DNA from: Roseobacter sp. MED193 | GTDB taxonomy: Bacteria > Pseudomonadota > Alphaproteobacteria > Rhodobacterales > Rhodobacteraceae | Assembly (NCBI RefSeq): GCF_000152965.1 | Contig: NZ_CH902583.1 | Coordinates: 3,353,694 to 3,417,693, forward strand | DNA length: 64,000 nucleotides | Direction of reading: 5' to 3' | Part shown: one piece after another, positions 24,758 through 33,313 of the stretch | Layout of the letters: the number at the start of each line of letters is the position of its first letter | Numbering within the stretch: position 1 is the stretch's first letter | Position numbers and translations under genes: made by a program | The notes under the pieces: model-generated | Told to the model about the DNA's origin: nothing | The model's input: the letters and a program-made list of their open reading frames with translations, nothing else | The model's database searches: none

Positions 24758-24942
24758 GCGCCCGAACCGCCGCCACGGGGCGGGCGCGGTGGTTTTCTGA
24801 AGCAGCACAAGGGCGGCGTCTTTCGCTATACATCTATTCGCCTTTGGAGGCCTCTTCTAGTTTGCCGCGGCTCGGTTGTTCGCAAAGCCGTAGGAAGGCC
24901 AGAGAGGCATCGGAGCATAGATTTTTCAATGACATCAAATGA

Positions 24943-24972
24943 AGAAGGCCCACCTTTTGGGGCGGGCCTTCT
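24943..24972 (-). terminator. Terminator after the BMP binding-protein gene
   Basis: A 12-bp stem with one mismatch (arms 24943-24954 and 24961-24972, GGCCC/GGGCC core) lies 22 bp after the stop at 24995 and closes the xdh-ABC transcription unit on the minus strand. Confidence 0.8.
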
Positions 24973-24994
24973 CACTTAGACGTACTGCAGGGGC

Positions 24995-26068
24995 TTACTG
25001 AGGGATGTCGCCTTCGATGCCTTCGACATAGAAGGTCATGCCAGCCAGGGTGCCGTCATCGGCGACTTCACCCTCTGCCAGCCAGGCAGACCCGTCCTGT
25101 TTGTTGATGGGGCCAGTGAAGGCGTGGTAGGAGCCATCCGCCAGCGCGGCTTTCATCGCCAGGGCGGCTTCTTTCACGTCAGCTGGAACCGCGTCGGAGA
25201 TTTCACCGATGCCAACCATGCCGGCGCCAATGCCGTCCCAGGTGTTACCGCTGGTCCAGGTGCCGTCCATAACGGCCTTGGTACGGGCGATGTAGTAAGG
25301 CGCCCAGTCATCGATGATCGAGGACACCCGTGGCAGTGGGCCATACTCGGCCATATCAGAGGCCTGACCAAAAGTGATCACATTGCCCGCCGCCTGTGCC
25401 GCCGCCTGTGGCGCGGTGGAGTCGGTGTGCTGCAGGATCACGTCGGCGCCCTGTTCGATCAGAACCTTTGCAGCGTCGGCTTCCTTGGCGGGGTCAAACC
25501 AGGTGAAGGCCCAGACGATTTTGAACTCGACGTCGGGGTTTACTTTCTTGGCGTGAATATAGGCCGAGTTGATGCCGCGGATCACTTCGGGGATCGGGTA
25601 GGAACCGATGTAGCCGATGATGTTGCTCTTGGTCATGTTGCCGGCAATTGTGCCCTGAACCGCCCGGCCCTCGTAGAAACGTGCGGAATAGGTGGCAACG
25701 TTCTCGGCTTGCTTATAGCCCGTGGCGTGCTCGAAACGCACGTCTGGGAATTTGGCCGCCACGTTGATGGTAGGGTCCATGTAGCCAAAGGAGGTGGTGA
25801 AGATCAGGTCAGCACCCTGCAGTGCCATCTGGGTGATCACGCGCTCGGCATCTGGGCCTTCGGCGACGTTCTCAACATAGACAGTTTCGACCTTATCGCC
25901 GAACTCGGCAACAACGGCTTTGCGGCCTTGGTCGTGCTCATAGGTCCAGCCGCCGTCGCCTACGGGGCCAACGTAAACAAAGCCGACCTTGGTCGGGTCG
26001 TCTGCCAAAGCGGCTGTAGCAAGACCAAGGGCCACTGCGGCGCTGGTCATGAGGTTTGTTAGTTTCAT
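24995..26068 (-). CDS. BMP-family (PnrA-like) ABC transporter substrate-binding protein
   Basis: This 357-residue periplasmic protein starts with a signal peptide (MKLTNLMTSAAVALGLATAALA). Family motifs are KVGFVYVGPVGDGGWTYEHDQGR at the mature N-terminus, DLIFTTSFGYMDP and GKRVIT-like ITQMALQGADL. BMP/PnrA proteins bind purine nucleosides or related bases. It is the last cistron of a unit that begins with xdhABC, so a purine such as xanthine, guanine or urate is the likely ligand (inference from context). Two strong hairpins sit directly upstream. The ATG at 26068 is used rather than a TTG one codon earlier. Confidence 0.9.
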   Translation of the reverse strand: MKLTNLMTSAAVALGLATAALADDPTKVGFVYVGPVGDGGWTYEHDQGRKAVVAEFGDKVETVYVENVAEGPDAERVITQMALQGADLIFTTSFGYMDPTINVAAKFPDVRFEHATGYKQAENVATYSARFYEGRAVQGTIAGNMTKSNIIGYIGSYPIPEVIRGINSAYIHAKKVNPDVEFKIVWAFTWFDPAKEADAAKVLIEQGADVILQHTDSTAPQAAAQAAGNVITFGQASDMAEYGPLPRVSSIIDDWAPYYIARTKAVMDGTWTSGNTWDGIGAGMVGIGEISDAVPADVKEAALAMKAALADGSYHAFTGPINKQDGSAWLAEGEVADDGTLAGMTFYVEGIEGDIPQ

Positions 26069-26098
26069 CAAAGGGATCCCCCGTGTTGGTTTTAGTTG

Positions 26099-26122
26099 TG
26101 CCCATGGGTTTCCCCATGGGCA
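26099..26122 (-). repeat. Intercistronic hairpin A upstream of the BMP gene
   Basis: TGCCCATGGG (26099-26108), loop TTTC, CCCATGGGCA (26113-26122): a perfect 10-bp stem between permease and binding-protein genes, 31 bp before the BMP start. It probably stabilises or processes mRNA. Confidence 0.75.
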
Positions 26123-26131
26123 AGTTGTAGG

Positions 26132-26156
26132 CCGCGCGCTGAAACTCAGCGCGCGG
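26132..26156 (-). repeat. Intercistronic hairpin B over the permease stop codon
   Basis: CCGCGCGCTGA (26132-26142), loop AAC, TCAGCGCGCGG (26146-26156): a perfect 11-bp stem. The permease stop codon (26146-26148) is inside it. Confidence 0.75.
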
Positions 26157-27066
26157 CGTGAAAGTTGCGACCCAGAGCAGCAGGTGCGCTGCTCTTGTCG
26201 GCCGACAGGATGACGAGCACCAGAATGGTGATCAGATAGGGCGACATTGCCAGATACTCCACCGGGATGGCAACGCCAGCAGCCTGAAGATTAAGCTGAA
26301 CAACGGTTACGCCGCCAAAAAGATAGGCACCCAGCAACACGCGCCAGGGTTTCCAGCTGGCAAAAACCACCAGCGCCAGGGCAATCCAGCCAATTCCCGC
26401 GGTCATGCCTTCGGTCCATTGTGGCACGCGGATCAGGCTGATGTAGGCGCCGCCAAGCCCGGCACAGGCGCCGCCAAAGAGAATCGCCATAATGCGAATG
26501 CGCACCACTTTGTATCCCAGCGCATGGGCCGCATCATGGTTTTCGCCGACAGCGCGCAACACCAGACCGATCCGGGTGAATTTGATCACCGCCCAGACCA
26601 CTGCTATTACGGCAATGGCCACGTAGAGCATCGGATCATGGCCAAAAAGGATCGGGCCCACCACCGGCAGATCGCTGAGCACCGGAATATCCAGCTTTTG
26701 CATCTGTGGCGGTTTGACCCCCACGTAAGATTGCCCCATCAGCGCCGACAGCCCCAGTCCAAACAGCGTCAGCGACAGACCCGAAGCCACCTGATTGGCC
26801 TGGGCATATTGCGTCAGGATTGCAAACAGAACCGAGAGCGCCGCGCCAGCCCCCGCAGCGGCCACAAAGCCCAACATCGGTGAGCCAGTTTCAACGGCGG
26901 TGGCAAAGCCTGCCACGGCGCCAATGATCATCATCCCCTCAACACCAAGGTTAAGAACCCCGGATTTCTCCACCACCAATTCGCCAATGGCGGCAAACAA
27001 CAATGGCGTCGCCGCGACCATCAGTGAGGCAATGAGCAGGACAGGGTTAATTGCAGAAAGATCCAT
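26146..27066 (-). CDS. ABC transporter permease, BMP/simple-sugar type (second permease)
   Basis: This 306-residue integral membrane protein belongs to the BPD_transp_2 (RbsC/YufQ) family, with about eight to ten spans. Typical stretches are ATPLLFAAIGELVVEKSGVLNLGVEGMMIIGA (N-terminal) and FTRIGLVLRAVGENHDAAHALGY (the coupling region). It pairs with the first permease (27362-28441) as a heterodimer. Its ATG overlaps the stop of the 98-residue gene (TGATG), so it is translationally coupled to it. Confidence 0.9.
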   Translation of the reverse strand: MDLSAINPVLLIASLMVAATPLLFAAIGELVVEKSGVLNLGVEGMMIIGAVAGFATAVETGSPMLGFVAAAGAGAALSVLFAILTQYAQANQVASGLSLTLFGLGLSALMGQSYVGVKPPQMQKLDIPVLSDLPVVGPILFGHDPMLYVAIAVIAVVWAVIKFTRIGLVLRAVGENHDAAHALGYKVVRIRIMAILFGGACAGLGGAYISLIRVPQWTEGMTAGIGWIALALVVFASWKPWRVLLGAYLFGGVTVVQLNLQAAGVAIPVEYLAMSPYLITILVLVILSADKSSAPAALGRNFHAAR

Positions 27067-27362
27067 CAGAAGACCTCCAGAAGTTTCATGCCGGTGAAAG
27101 AACCAGTGATGGTGCCAACCCAGAAACCAGCTGTAGAAGCTGCGTTGGAAATGCGGTGACCGGAGCCGCTAAAGAGCAGCACAAACAAGAAACCACCGAA
27201 AGGTGCTCCTGCAACGACCAAAACTAGGACGACACCATGCATCCCTTCCAACGCCAGGCTAAAAAACTTGGGCAAAAAGGATAAAGGCGTAAATGCGAGT
27301 AGTGTCATTGCCAAAAAGTAGATGAGCGTCGCTTTCGCAAAGCTGCGTGCAACTGGCTTCAT
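27066..27362 (-). CDS. Small membrane protein embedded in the ABC operon, unknown function
   Basis: This 98-residue protein has three probable spans (about residues 9-30, 43-65 and 76-95). It starts MKPVARSFAKATLIYFLAM and contains VVLVLVVAGAPFGGFLFVLLF. Both ends overlap the flanking permease genes by one base (TAATG at 27362 and TGATG at 27066), so it is translated in concert with both transporter subunits and is very likely a real gene. BMP-type importers are usually ATPase, two permeases and a binding protein. I do not know a family for this addition; an accessory or assembly subunit is inference. Confidence 0.75.
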   Translation of the reverse strand: MKPVARSFAKATLIYFLAMTLLAFTPLSFLPKFFSLALEGMHGVVLVLVVAGAPFGGFLFVLLFSGSGHRISNAASTAGFWVGTITGSFTGMKLLEVF

Positions 27363-28441
27363 TACGCGACCTCCGGTTTGCCAAGAGAGATGCGGAAATT
27401 GGTCAGAAGGTCAAAGGCCAACAGGAAGAACAACAACATGCCCTGGAACACCTGAATGGCCGCTGAGGGCAGTTGCAGGTTCGACTGGGCGATATCGCCG
27501 CCAATATAGGTCAGCGCCATCAAACCGCCTGCCAGCAGGATGCCCACGGGATGCAACCGTCCCAGAAAAGCAACGATAATGGCGGTAAAGCCATAGCCGA
27601 CGTTGAAATCAATCGAGACCTGTCCCGAAGGACCCGCGACCTCGAACAATCCGGCCAGCCCTGCCAGCATGCCAGAGGTGCCAAGGCAGAACAGCACAAG
27701 GCGGGCAGGGTTCACCCCGGCAAACTTGGCCGCCCGGGGGGCTTCACCGGTCAGGCGGATATGGTAACCGGTCATATGGCGGTTGAGCAGTACATAGGCA
27801 AAAATCACCGCAATAAGGGCAGCAACTACGCCCCAATGCATGCCGGCACTCTCATTGATCCAGCTTGTGGCACTGTCATAGCTGTTGAAATTCCGCGAAC
27901 CCGGAAAGCCGTGGCCTTCGGGATTGCGCAGTAGCCCCAGTGACATAGAGGCCAGGAACTGTTCGGCCACATAGACTAGCATCAAGGACACCAGGATTTC
28001 ATTGGTACCAAAGCGGGTCTTCAGATAGGCCGGGATCATCGCCCAGAGCCAGCCACCAAAGGCACCGCCGATCACCATGAGCGGAAAGACATACCAGGCC
28101 TCCAGCGGATAAAAGGCCAGGCCAATCCCGGCGCCAACCAGGGCACCGATGATGTACTGCCCCTCGGCGCCAATGTTCCAGATGCCTGCCTTAAAACCTA
28201 GGGATAGCCCAATGGCGATCAGCACCAGGGGCGCGCCTTTGACCAGCAACTGTGGCCGGTAATAAAAGGCGAACTCACCAAACAGGGGCTCCCAGAAAAT
28301 GGTGCGTATGGCCTCGACCGGGTCCTTGCCCAGAAGTGCAAAGAGCATGCCACCGGCCACCATTGTGGCCAGTACCGCCACCAGGGGCGTGGCCAGCGAC
28401 CAGGCGCGGGACGGCTGCGGTCGTTTCTCTAGCCGGATCAT
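27362..28441 (-). CDS. ABC transporter permease, BMP/simple-sugar type (first permease)
   Basis: This 359-residue membrane protein is the YufP-type partner, with typical elements KGAPLVLIAIGLSLGFKAGIWNIGAEGQYIIGA and YLKTRFGTNEILVSLMLVYVA and a C-terminal FTAIIVAFLGRLHPVGILLAG. The ATG at 28441 is chosen because AGGGGG precedes it; an earlier in-frame start at 28471 lacks a good site. Sixty-six bases separate it from the ATPase gene, and its stop overlaps the next small gene. Confidence 0.9.
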   Translation of the reverse strand: MIRLEKRPQPSRAWSLATPLVAVLATMVAGGMLFALLGKDPVEAIRTIFWEPLFGEFAFYYRPQLLVKGAPLVLIAIGLSLGFKAGIWNIGAEGQYIIGALVGAGIGLAFYPLEAWYVFPLMVIGGAFGGWLWAMIPAYLKTRFGTNEILVSLMLVYVAEQFLASMSLGLLRNPEGHGFPGSRNFNSYDSATSWINESAGMHWGVVAALIAVIFAYVLLNRHMTGYHIRLTGEAPRAAKFAGVNPARLVLFCLGTSGMLAGLAGLFEVAGPSGQVSIDFNVGYGFTAIIVAFLGRLHPVGILLAGGLMALTYIGGDIAQSNLQLPSAAIQVFQGMLLFFLLAFDLLTNFRISLGKPEVA

Positions 28442-28507
28442 TGCGCGGCCCCCTGTATCATCTTTCCCCAAATATTCTCGCCGAAGGCGAAACTTATGCG
28501 CGTGGTA

Positions 28508-30025
28508 TCAAACATGCGCCACCTCCATGCCATGTGCCCCGCCCATCATCAGGCCGATCTCTTCTACCGTCAGACCCTCGGCTGGGCGCGGAGCCGACAA
28601 CCGGCCCTCATTAAGCGCGGCAAAACTGTCAGAGATTTCCATCAACTCGTCCAGATCTTGGCTGATGCAGATAACAGCGGCTCCACCTGCGGCCAGATCC
28701 AGCAGGGATTGGCGAATAGCGGCGGCAGCCGAGGCATCGACGCCCCAGGTTGGCTGGTTTACCACCAGCACTTCTGGGCGTTGCAGCACTTCACGCCCGA
28801 TGACAAATTTCTGCAGGTTGCCCCCTGAGAGAGAGCGTGCGGCATTTTCTGGCCCTGGCGTGCGCACGTCAAATTCCTTTATCACGCGTTGCGCGAAGTC
28901 TTTGGCGGCGGTCCATTTTAGGAATCCGTTTTTCACCAGACCCTCGCGGGTGGCCCCGGTCAACATGGCGTTTTCGGTCAAGCTCATATCCGGCGCTGCA
29001 GCATGGCCCAGGCGTTCCTCGGGAGCTGCCAAAACACCAAGCGCGCGCCGCGCAACAGGTCCCAGTTGCCCAATGGGCTCCTGGCCGAGCTTCACGGCAT
29101 CCGGTTCCGTCAACACTTCGCCGGATAGGACCGACAGCAATTCATCCTGGCCATTGCCCGCGACGCCGCCAATCCCAAGGATTTCACCCTGGCGCACAGT
29201 CAGATGAACATTGCGGAGCGCCGTTCCAAAGGCCGAAGGCGAGGGCACCGACAGGCCAGAAATATCCATTGCTACGTCGCCAAAATCACGCTTGCCGCGC
29301 TTTGGTGGAGTTAGCGCCGCGCCAACCATGAGTTCCGCCATCTCGCTGGCCGAGGTTTCCGCCGGGATGCATTCGCCCACATTTTTGCCCAATCGCAGAA
29401 TGGTGGCATGGTCACAGAGGGTGCGGATCTCTTCCAACTTGTGGCTGATATAGAGGATCGAAGTGCCCTCGGCCCGCAGCTTCTCCAGGGTTTGAAACAG
29501 GATTTCGACCTCTTGTGGGGTCAAAACACTGGTGGGTTCATCCATGATCAGCAGCTTTGGATCCTGCAACAGGCAGCGAATAATTTCGACCCGCTGACGT
29601 TCGCCAGCCGATAGGTCGCCAACCGTGCGATAGGGATCCAGAGGCAACCCGTAGGCTTCGGAGACTTCGCGAATTTTTGCGGCGAGATCCCGCATGGCAG
29701 GCGGGTTTTCCATGCCCAAAGCAATGTTTTCCGCCACATTCAGTGCGTCAAACAGCGAAAAATGCTGAAACACCATCGCGATGCCATCGGCGCGGGCTTG
29801 ACGGGGCTCGCTGGGGGCAAAGGGTGCACCACGCAGGGTCATTTCCCCACTGTCGGGTTTCACCAGCCCATAGATCATCTTTACCAGCGTGGATTTCCCC
29901 GCGCCATTTTCGCCGAGCAAGGCATGCACCTCGCCGGTGCCGATATCAAAGGAAACCGTGTCATTGGCCACGACGCCAGGGTAGGCCTTGGTCAGACCCT
30001 TCAGGCTCAAGAGTACCTCAGTCAC
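28508..30025 (-). CDS. ABC transporter ATP-binding protein, two-domain sugar/nucleoside type
   Basis: This 505-residue protein holds two fused nucleotide-binding domains. The first has Walker A GENGAGKST, signature LSAGERQRVEI and Walker B LLIMDEPTSVL. The second (about residue 255 onward) has the degenerate Walker A GVAGNGQDELLSVLSG and signature SGGNLQKFVIGRE, typical of RbsA/YufO proteins. It energises the two BMP-type permeases. The GTG start at 30025 overlaps the xdhC stop (GTGA), so import and xanthine dehydrogenase maturation are translationally linked. Confidence 0.93.
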   Translation of the reverse strand: MTEVLLSLKGLTKAYPGVVANDTVSFDIGTGEVHALLGENGAGKSTLVKMIYGLVKPDSGEMTLRGAPFAPSEPRQARADGIAMVFQHFSLFDALNVAENIALGMENPPAMRDLAAKIREVSEAYGLPLDPYRTVGDLSAGERQRVEIIRCLLQDPKLLIMDEPTSVLTPQEVEILFQTLEKLRAEGTSILYISHKLEEIRTLCDHATILRLGKNVGECIPAETSASEMAELMVGAALTPPKRGKRDFGDVAMDISGLSVPSPSAFGTALRNVHLTVRQGEILGIGGVAGNGQDELLSVLSGEVLTEPDAVKLGQEPIGQLGPVARRALGVLAAPEERLGHAAAPDMSLTENAMLTGATREGLVKNGFLKWTAAKDFAQRVIKEFDVRTPGPENAARSLSGGNLQKFVIGREVLQRPEVLVVNQPTWGVDASAAAAIRQSLLDLAAGGAAVICISQDLDELMEISDSFAALNEGRLSAPRPAEGLTVEEIGLMMGGAHGMEVAHV

Positions 30026-30966
30026 GCGCGCCGCTCCTCTTTCATCTCATTGTCGGCGGCCCGCGCCAGCAGCTCTGCCGCGACGCCGACCGCAATCATC
30101 TGCGGGTGTTTGCCCAGAGCGGGGGTGCCGATTGGACAGGTGATGCGGGCAATCTCGGCAGGGCCGTGACCCAAAGCTGCCAATCGGCTGCGAAACCGCG
30201 CCCATTTGGTAGCCGAGCCAATAAGCCCCGCGAAGGAAAACCCATGTAATAGCAGTGCGTGGCATAGCGCCAGATCCAGCTCATGGGAATAGGTTAACAC
30301 CAGATGTTGTGCATTTACCGGCGCGTGACGCAGCAGCAGCACCGGATTTGTGGCGGGCAATTTGGTGACAGCGGGTGGAATATGTGCCGGAAACCGGGTG
30401 GGCGCCGTGTCCACCCAGGTGATGGACAGGTCCGGCAAAGGGGCCAAAACCTCCACGAGCGCGCGACCCACATGGCCAGCCCCCCAGATCCACAGATCTA
30501 TCTGTGGTTTATGCACTGGTTCCAGCATCCAATGCTCCATCAGTTGGGGCTCAGGGCGTTGCCCCTGGGCCCTCAACCGCGCCATCAGGCGCTTCATCGC
30601 CAAGGGGGGAGCCGGTGCGGCCTCCGGTGAAACGGGGCGCAAAACGGTCTCAGTATCCAGATGCGCCAGATCTACACTTTCATAGGTCTCGCTCAGCAAA
30701 GTGACCGATCCTCCGCAACATTGGCCCAGGTCGGGACCCAAGGCATGGGAGGTGAGGCGCGATTTCTGGGTTTGCTTGCGCGCCTCTTCTGCCGCTTCGA
30801 ACTCCAGCGCACCGCCGCCAATGGTGCCGCTTTGCCCCTCGCCCCAAACCAACATGGCTGCGCCGACTTCTCGCGGAGACGAGCCGCGAATTGCGGCAAT
30901 GACAACACGGGTGACACGGCCATGGGCCGCAACAGCTGCCTGCAAGGCCCCAAGATCAAAGCTCAT
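30022..30966 (-). CDS. xdhC: Xanthine dehydrogenase accessory protein XdhC
   Basis: This 314-residue chaperone binds molybdenum cofactor, promotes its sulfuration and delivers it to XdhB. The N-terminal XdhC/CoxI domain has VVIAAIRGSSPREVGAAMLVW and GTIGGGALEFEA; the C-terminal Rossmann domain has LWIWGAGHVGRALVEVL. The ATG at 30966 is chosen because the family N-terminus starts there, and it overlaps the xdhB stop by 11 bp. The open frame extends to 31056, but that extension lacks family character. Confidence 0.9.
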   Translation of the reverse strand: MSFDLGALQAAVAAHGRVTRVVIAAIRGSSPREVGAAMLVWGEGQSGTIGGGALEFEAAEEARKQTQKSRLTSHALGPDLGQCCGGSVTLLSETYESVDLAHLDTETVLRPVSPEAAPAPPLAMKRLMARLRAQGQRPEPQLMEHWMLEPVHKPQIDLWIWGAGHVGRALVEVLAPLPDLSITWVDTAPTRFPAHIPPAVTKLPATNPVLLLRHAPVNAQHLVLTYSHELDLALCHALLLHGFSFAGLIGSATKWARFRSRLAALGHGPAEIARITCPIGTPALGKHPQMIAVGVAAELLARAADNEMKEERRA

Positions 30967-33313
30967 TGCTGACCTCCCGTGCCCTGCGCCAAACCTCTTC
31001 GGCAGTGGCAGGAGCATCGAGCGCTGGGTAGCTTTGACCAAACTGCGCGACTGCATCGCTGAGCGCCAGCCATGCCGAGATCCCCAGCATGAAGGGCGGC
31101 TCTCCTACCGCTTTGGACCGGTAGATGCTGTCCTCGCGGTTTTCCCCCTGATAAAGCGCGACATTGAACACATCGGGGCGATCAGAACAGGCTGGGATCT
31201 TATAGGTGGACGGCGCATGCGTGCGCAGCCTGCCGCTGTCATCCCAGATCAGCTCTTCCGTGGTCAGCCAGCCAGCGCCTTGCACATAACCGCCCTCTAC
31301 CTGGCCAATGTCCAGATCCGGGTTCAGGGATGCCCCTGCATCATGCAAAATATCGCAACGCAGGATGCGGTTTTCGCCAGAGCGCCTGTCCACCACCACC
31401 TCGGTCAGCGAGGCGCCATAGGCAAAGTAGAAAAACGGTCTCCCCTGGCCCTTGATGCGATCCCATTTCAGGCTTGGTGTCTTGTAAAATCCCGTGGCCG
31501 AAAGACTGATCCGCCCCTCATAGCATTGCTTTGCCGCCTCGTTAAAAGAGATTTCTGCGGCGCCAATACGCACCAGGTTATCGGCAAAGACAATCGCGCC
31601 CACATCTGTTTGATGGCGCTGGGCCAGAAACTCGGCCATGCGGTCGCGGATGGTGTCACAGGCTGATTTCACGGCCATGCCGTTTAGATCCGACCCAGAG
31701 GAGGCTGCGGTTGCAGAGGTATTGGGCACCTTGGCAGTATCGGTGGCAGTGATCATGATCTTGTCCATCGAAATTCCGAACCGGCTGGCGGCCACCTGAG
31801 CCACTTTCTGGAACAGGCCCTGTCCCATCTCAGTGCCACCGTGATTCAAATGGACAGAGCCATCCTGATAGACATGTACCAAAGCGCCCGCTTGATTTAG
31901 GTGGGTCAGTGTAAAGGAAATTCCAAATTTGACCGGCGAAAAGGCAAGCCCACGTTTCAGATCAGTTTGCGTGGCATTCCAGGCTGCAATCTCAGCCCGG
32001 CGCGCTGCGTAGTCGGCGCTTTCCAACAGTTGGCCGGTCAACTCGTGCAATTCAAAATCACTGACCTCCATACCGTAGGGCGTGGTGTTGTCGGGTCTAT
32101 TCACCTTTGCAGAAATATTCCGGGGGGAGGTCGCAGACCGGGGGGCAGAGCCCCCTGTTAACGGCACGTCAGGTGCATCGTAATAGTTGCGCCGTCGCAG
32201 CTCGACCGGGTCCAGCCCAAGGTCAAAGGCGATGTGATCCATAACGCGTTCGATCCCTACCATACCCTGCGGCCCCCCAAAGCCGCGATAGGCGGTGGCA
32301 CTTTGCAGGTTGGTCTTCAGCCGGTGGCTCTCGATGCGGACAGCGGGGATTGCATAGGCATTGTCACTGTGCAGCATCGCCCGGTCAGCCACAGGCAAGG
32401 ATAGATCCTGCGCCCAACCGCAGTTGACCAGATGGGTGAACTCGACTCCATGCAGGCGGCCCGTCGCGTCATAGCCCGCTCGATAGCTGATCCGAAAGGC
32501 GTGGCGCTTGCCAGTAATCACCATGTCATCATCGCGGTCATAGCGCATCTTACAGGGCTTGCCGGTTTGACGGGCCGCTACAGCACAGGCAACGGCCAGG
32601 GCATTGCCCTGGCTTTCCTTGCCACCAAATCCACCGCCCATCCTGCGGATCTCGACCCGCACAGCATGCATGGGCAGGCCAATGGCCTCGGCCACCTTGT
32701 GCTGGATCTCGGTTGGGTGCTGGGTTGACGAATTTACCAGCATGCCACCATCTTCCTGCGGCAGCGCCAGGGCGGCCTGACCTTCCAGATAGAAATGCTC
32801 CTGTCCGCCCAGCTCAAAGGTACCTTCAACCTGATGCGAGGCCTGTGCGATGGCCGCCGCAGCGTCGCCTTTTTGATAGATCCGGGGACCTTCTTCAAAG
32901 CGGCTGTTGGCTTCCAGGGCGGCATCCAGGGACAGCAGCGCCTCTTGTTCGGTATATAAAACCGCCGCCTTGCGCGCGGCGACGCGGGCCGCGCGATGGC
33001 TGCGTGCCACCACTAAAAACAGCGGCTGGCCCAGGTAGTGCACCGTGCCATCCGACAGCAGCGGCTCGTCATGAATGGAAGGCGAGACATCATTGGTAAA
33101 GGGCAGGTCGGCAGAAGTCAGCACCGCCACCACGCCGGGGCTGGATCTGACAGCTGACAAATCCATTTCAGTGATACGCCCCTTGGCAATCGTCGACAGG
33201 CCAAAGGCCAGATGCAGTGCATCGCGTGGCAGAGCTGTGTCATCGACATAGCGGGCCTTGCCTGTCACATGCAGTTTTGCCGCGTCATGGGGCAGGGGTT
33301 TTGCAACACTCAT
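30956..33313 (-). CDS. xdhB: Xanthine dehydrogenase, molybdopterin-binding large subunit XdhB
   Basis: This 785-residue subunit holds the molybdenum centre that hydroxylates hypoxanthine to xanthine and urate. The N-terminal GKARYVDDTALPRDALHLAFGLS starts the aldehyde oxidase/xanthine dehydrogenase fold. RRMGGGFGGKESQGNALAVACA and TAYRGFGGPQG bind the cofactor, and the base Glu is in YRSKAVGEPPFMLG. Its start overlaps the xdhA stop by 4 bp (ATGA). It forms a heterodimer (dimerised) with XdhA. Confidence 0.95.
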   Translation of the reverse strand: MSVAKPLPHDAAKLHVTGKARYVDDTALPRDALHLAFGLSTIAKGRITEMDLSAVRSSPGVVAVLTSADLPFTNDVSPSIHDEPLLSDGTVHYLGQPLFLVVARSHRAARVAARKAAVLYTEQEALLSLDAALEANSRFEEGPRIYQKGDAAAAIAQASHQVEGTFELGGQEHFYLEGQAALALPQEDGGMLVNSSTQHPTEIQHKVAEAIGLPMHAVRVEIRRMGGGFGGKESQGNALAVACAVAARQTGKPCKMRYDRDDDMVITGKRHAFRISYRAGYDATGRLHGVEFTHLVNCGWAQDLSLPVADRAMLHSDNAYAIPAVRIESHRLKTNLQSATAYRGFGGPQGMVGIERVMDHIAFDLGLDPVELRRRNYYDAPDVPLTGGSAPRSATSPRNISAKVNRPDNTTPYGMEVSDFELHELTGQLLESADYAARRAEIAAWNATQTDLKRGLAFSPVKFGISFTLTHLNQAGALVHVYQDGSVHLNHGGTEMGQGLFQKVAQVAASRFGISMDKIMITATDTAKVPNTSATAASSGSDLNGMAVKSACDTIRDRMAEFLAQRHQTDVGAIVFADNLVRIGAAEISFNEAAKQCYEGRISLSATGFYKTPSLKWDRIKGQGRPFFYFAYGASLTEVVVDRRSGENRILRCDILHDAGASLNPDLDIGQVEGGYVQGAGWLTTEELIWDDSGRLRTHAPSTYKIPACSDRPDVFNVALYQGENREDSIYRSKAVGEPPFMLGISAWLALSDAVAQFGQSYPALDAPATAEEVWRRAREVSNEL

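Larger units (their letters stand above)
24597..24994. other. Structured gene-free region
   Basis: This 398-bp stretch has no convincing gene. It holds an inverted repeat (24736-24757), a second GC-rich stem (GCGCCCG at 24758-24764 with CGGGCGC at 24781-24787) followed by GGTGGTTTTCTG, and the terminator at 24943-24972. The adjacent stems could belong to a small RNA with its own terminator, but no promoter is evident. Confidence 0.45.

Noticed and set aside
25124-26062. A 312-codon frame on the plus strand across the BMP gene
   Set aside because: It mirrors the binding-protein gene and has no credible start signal.
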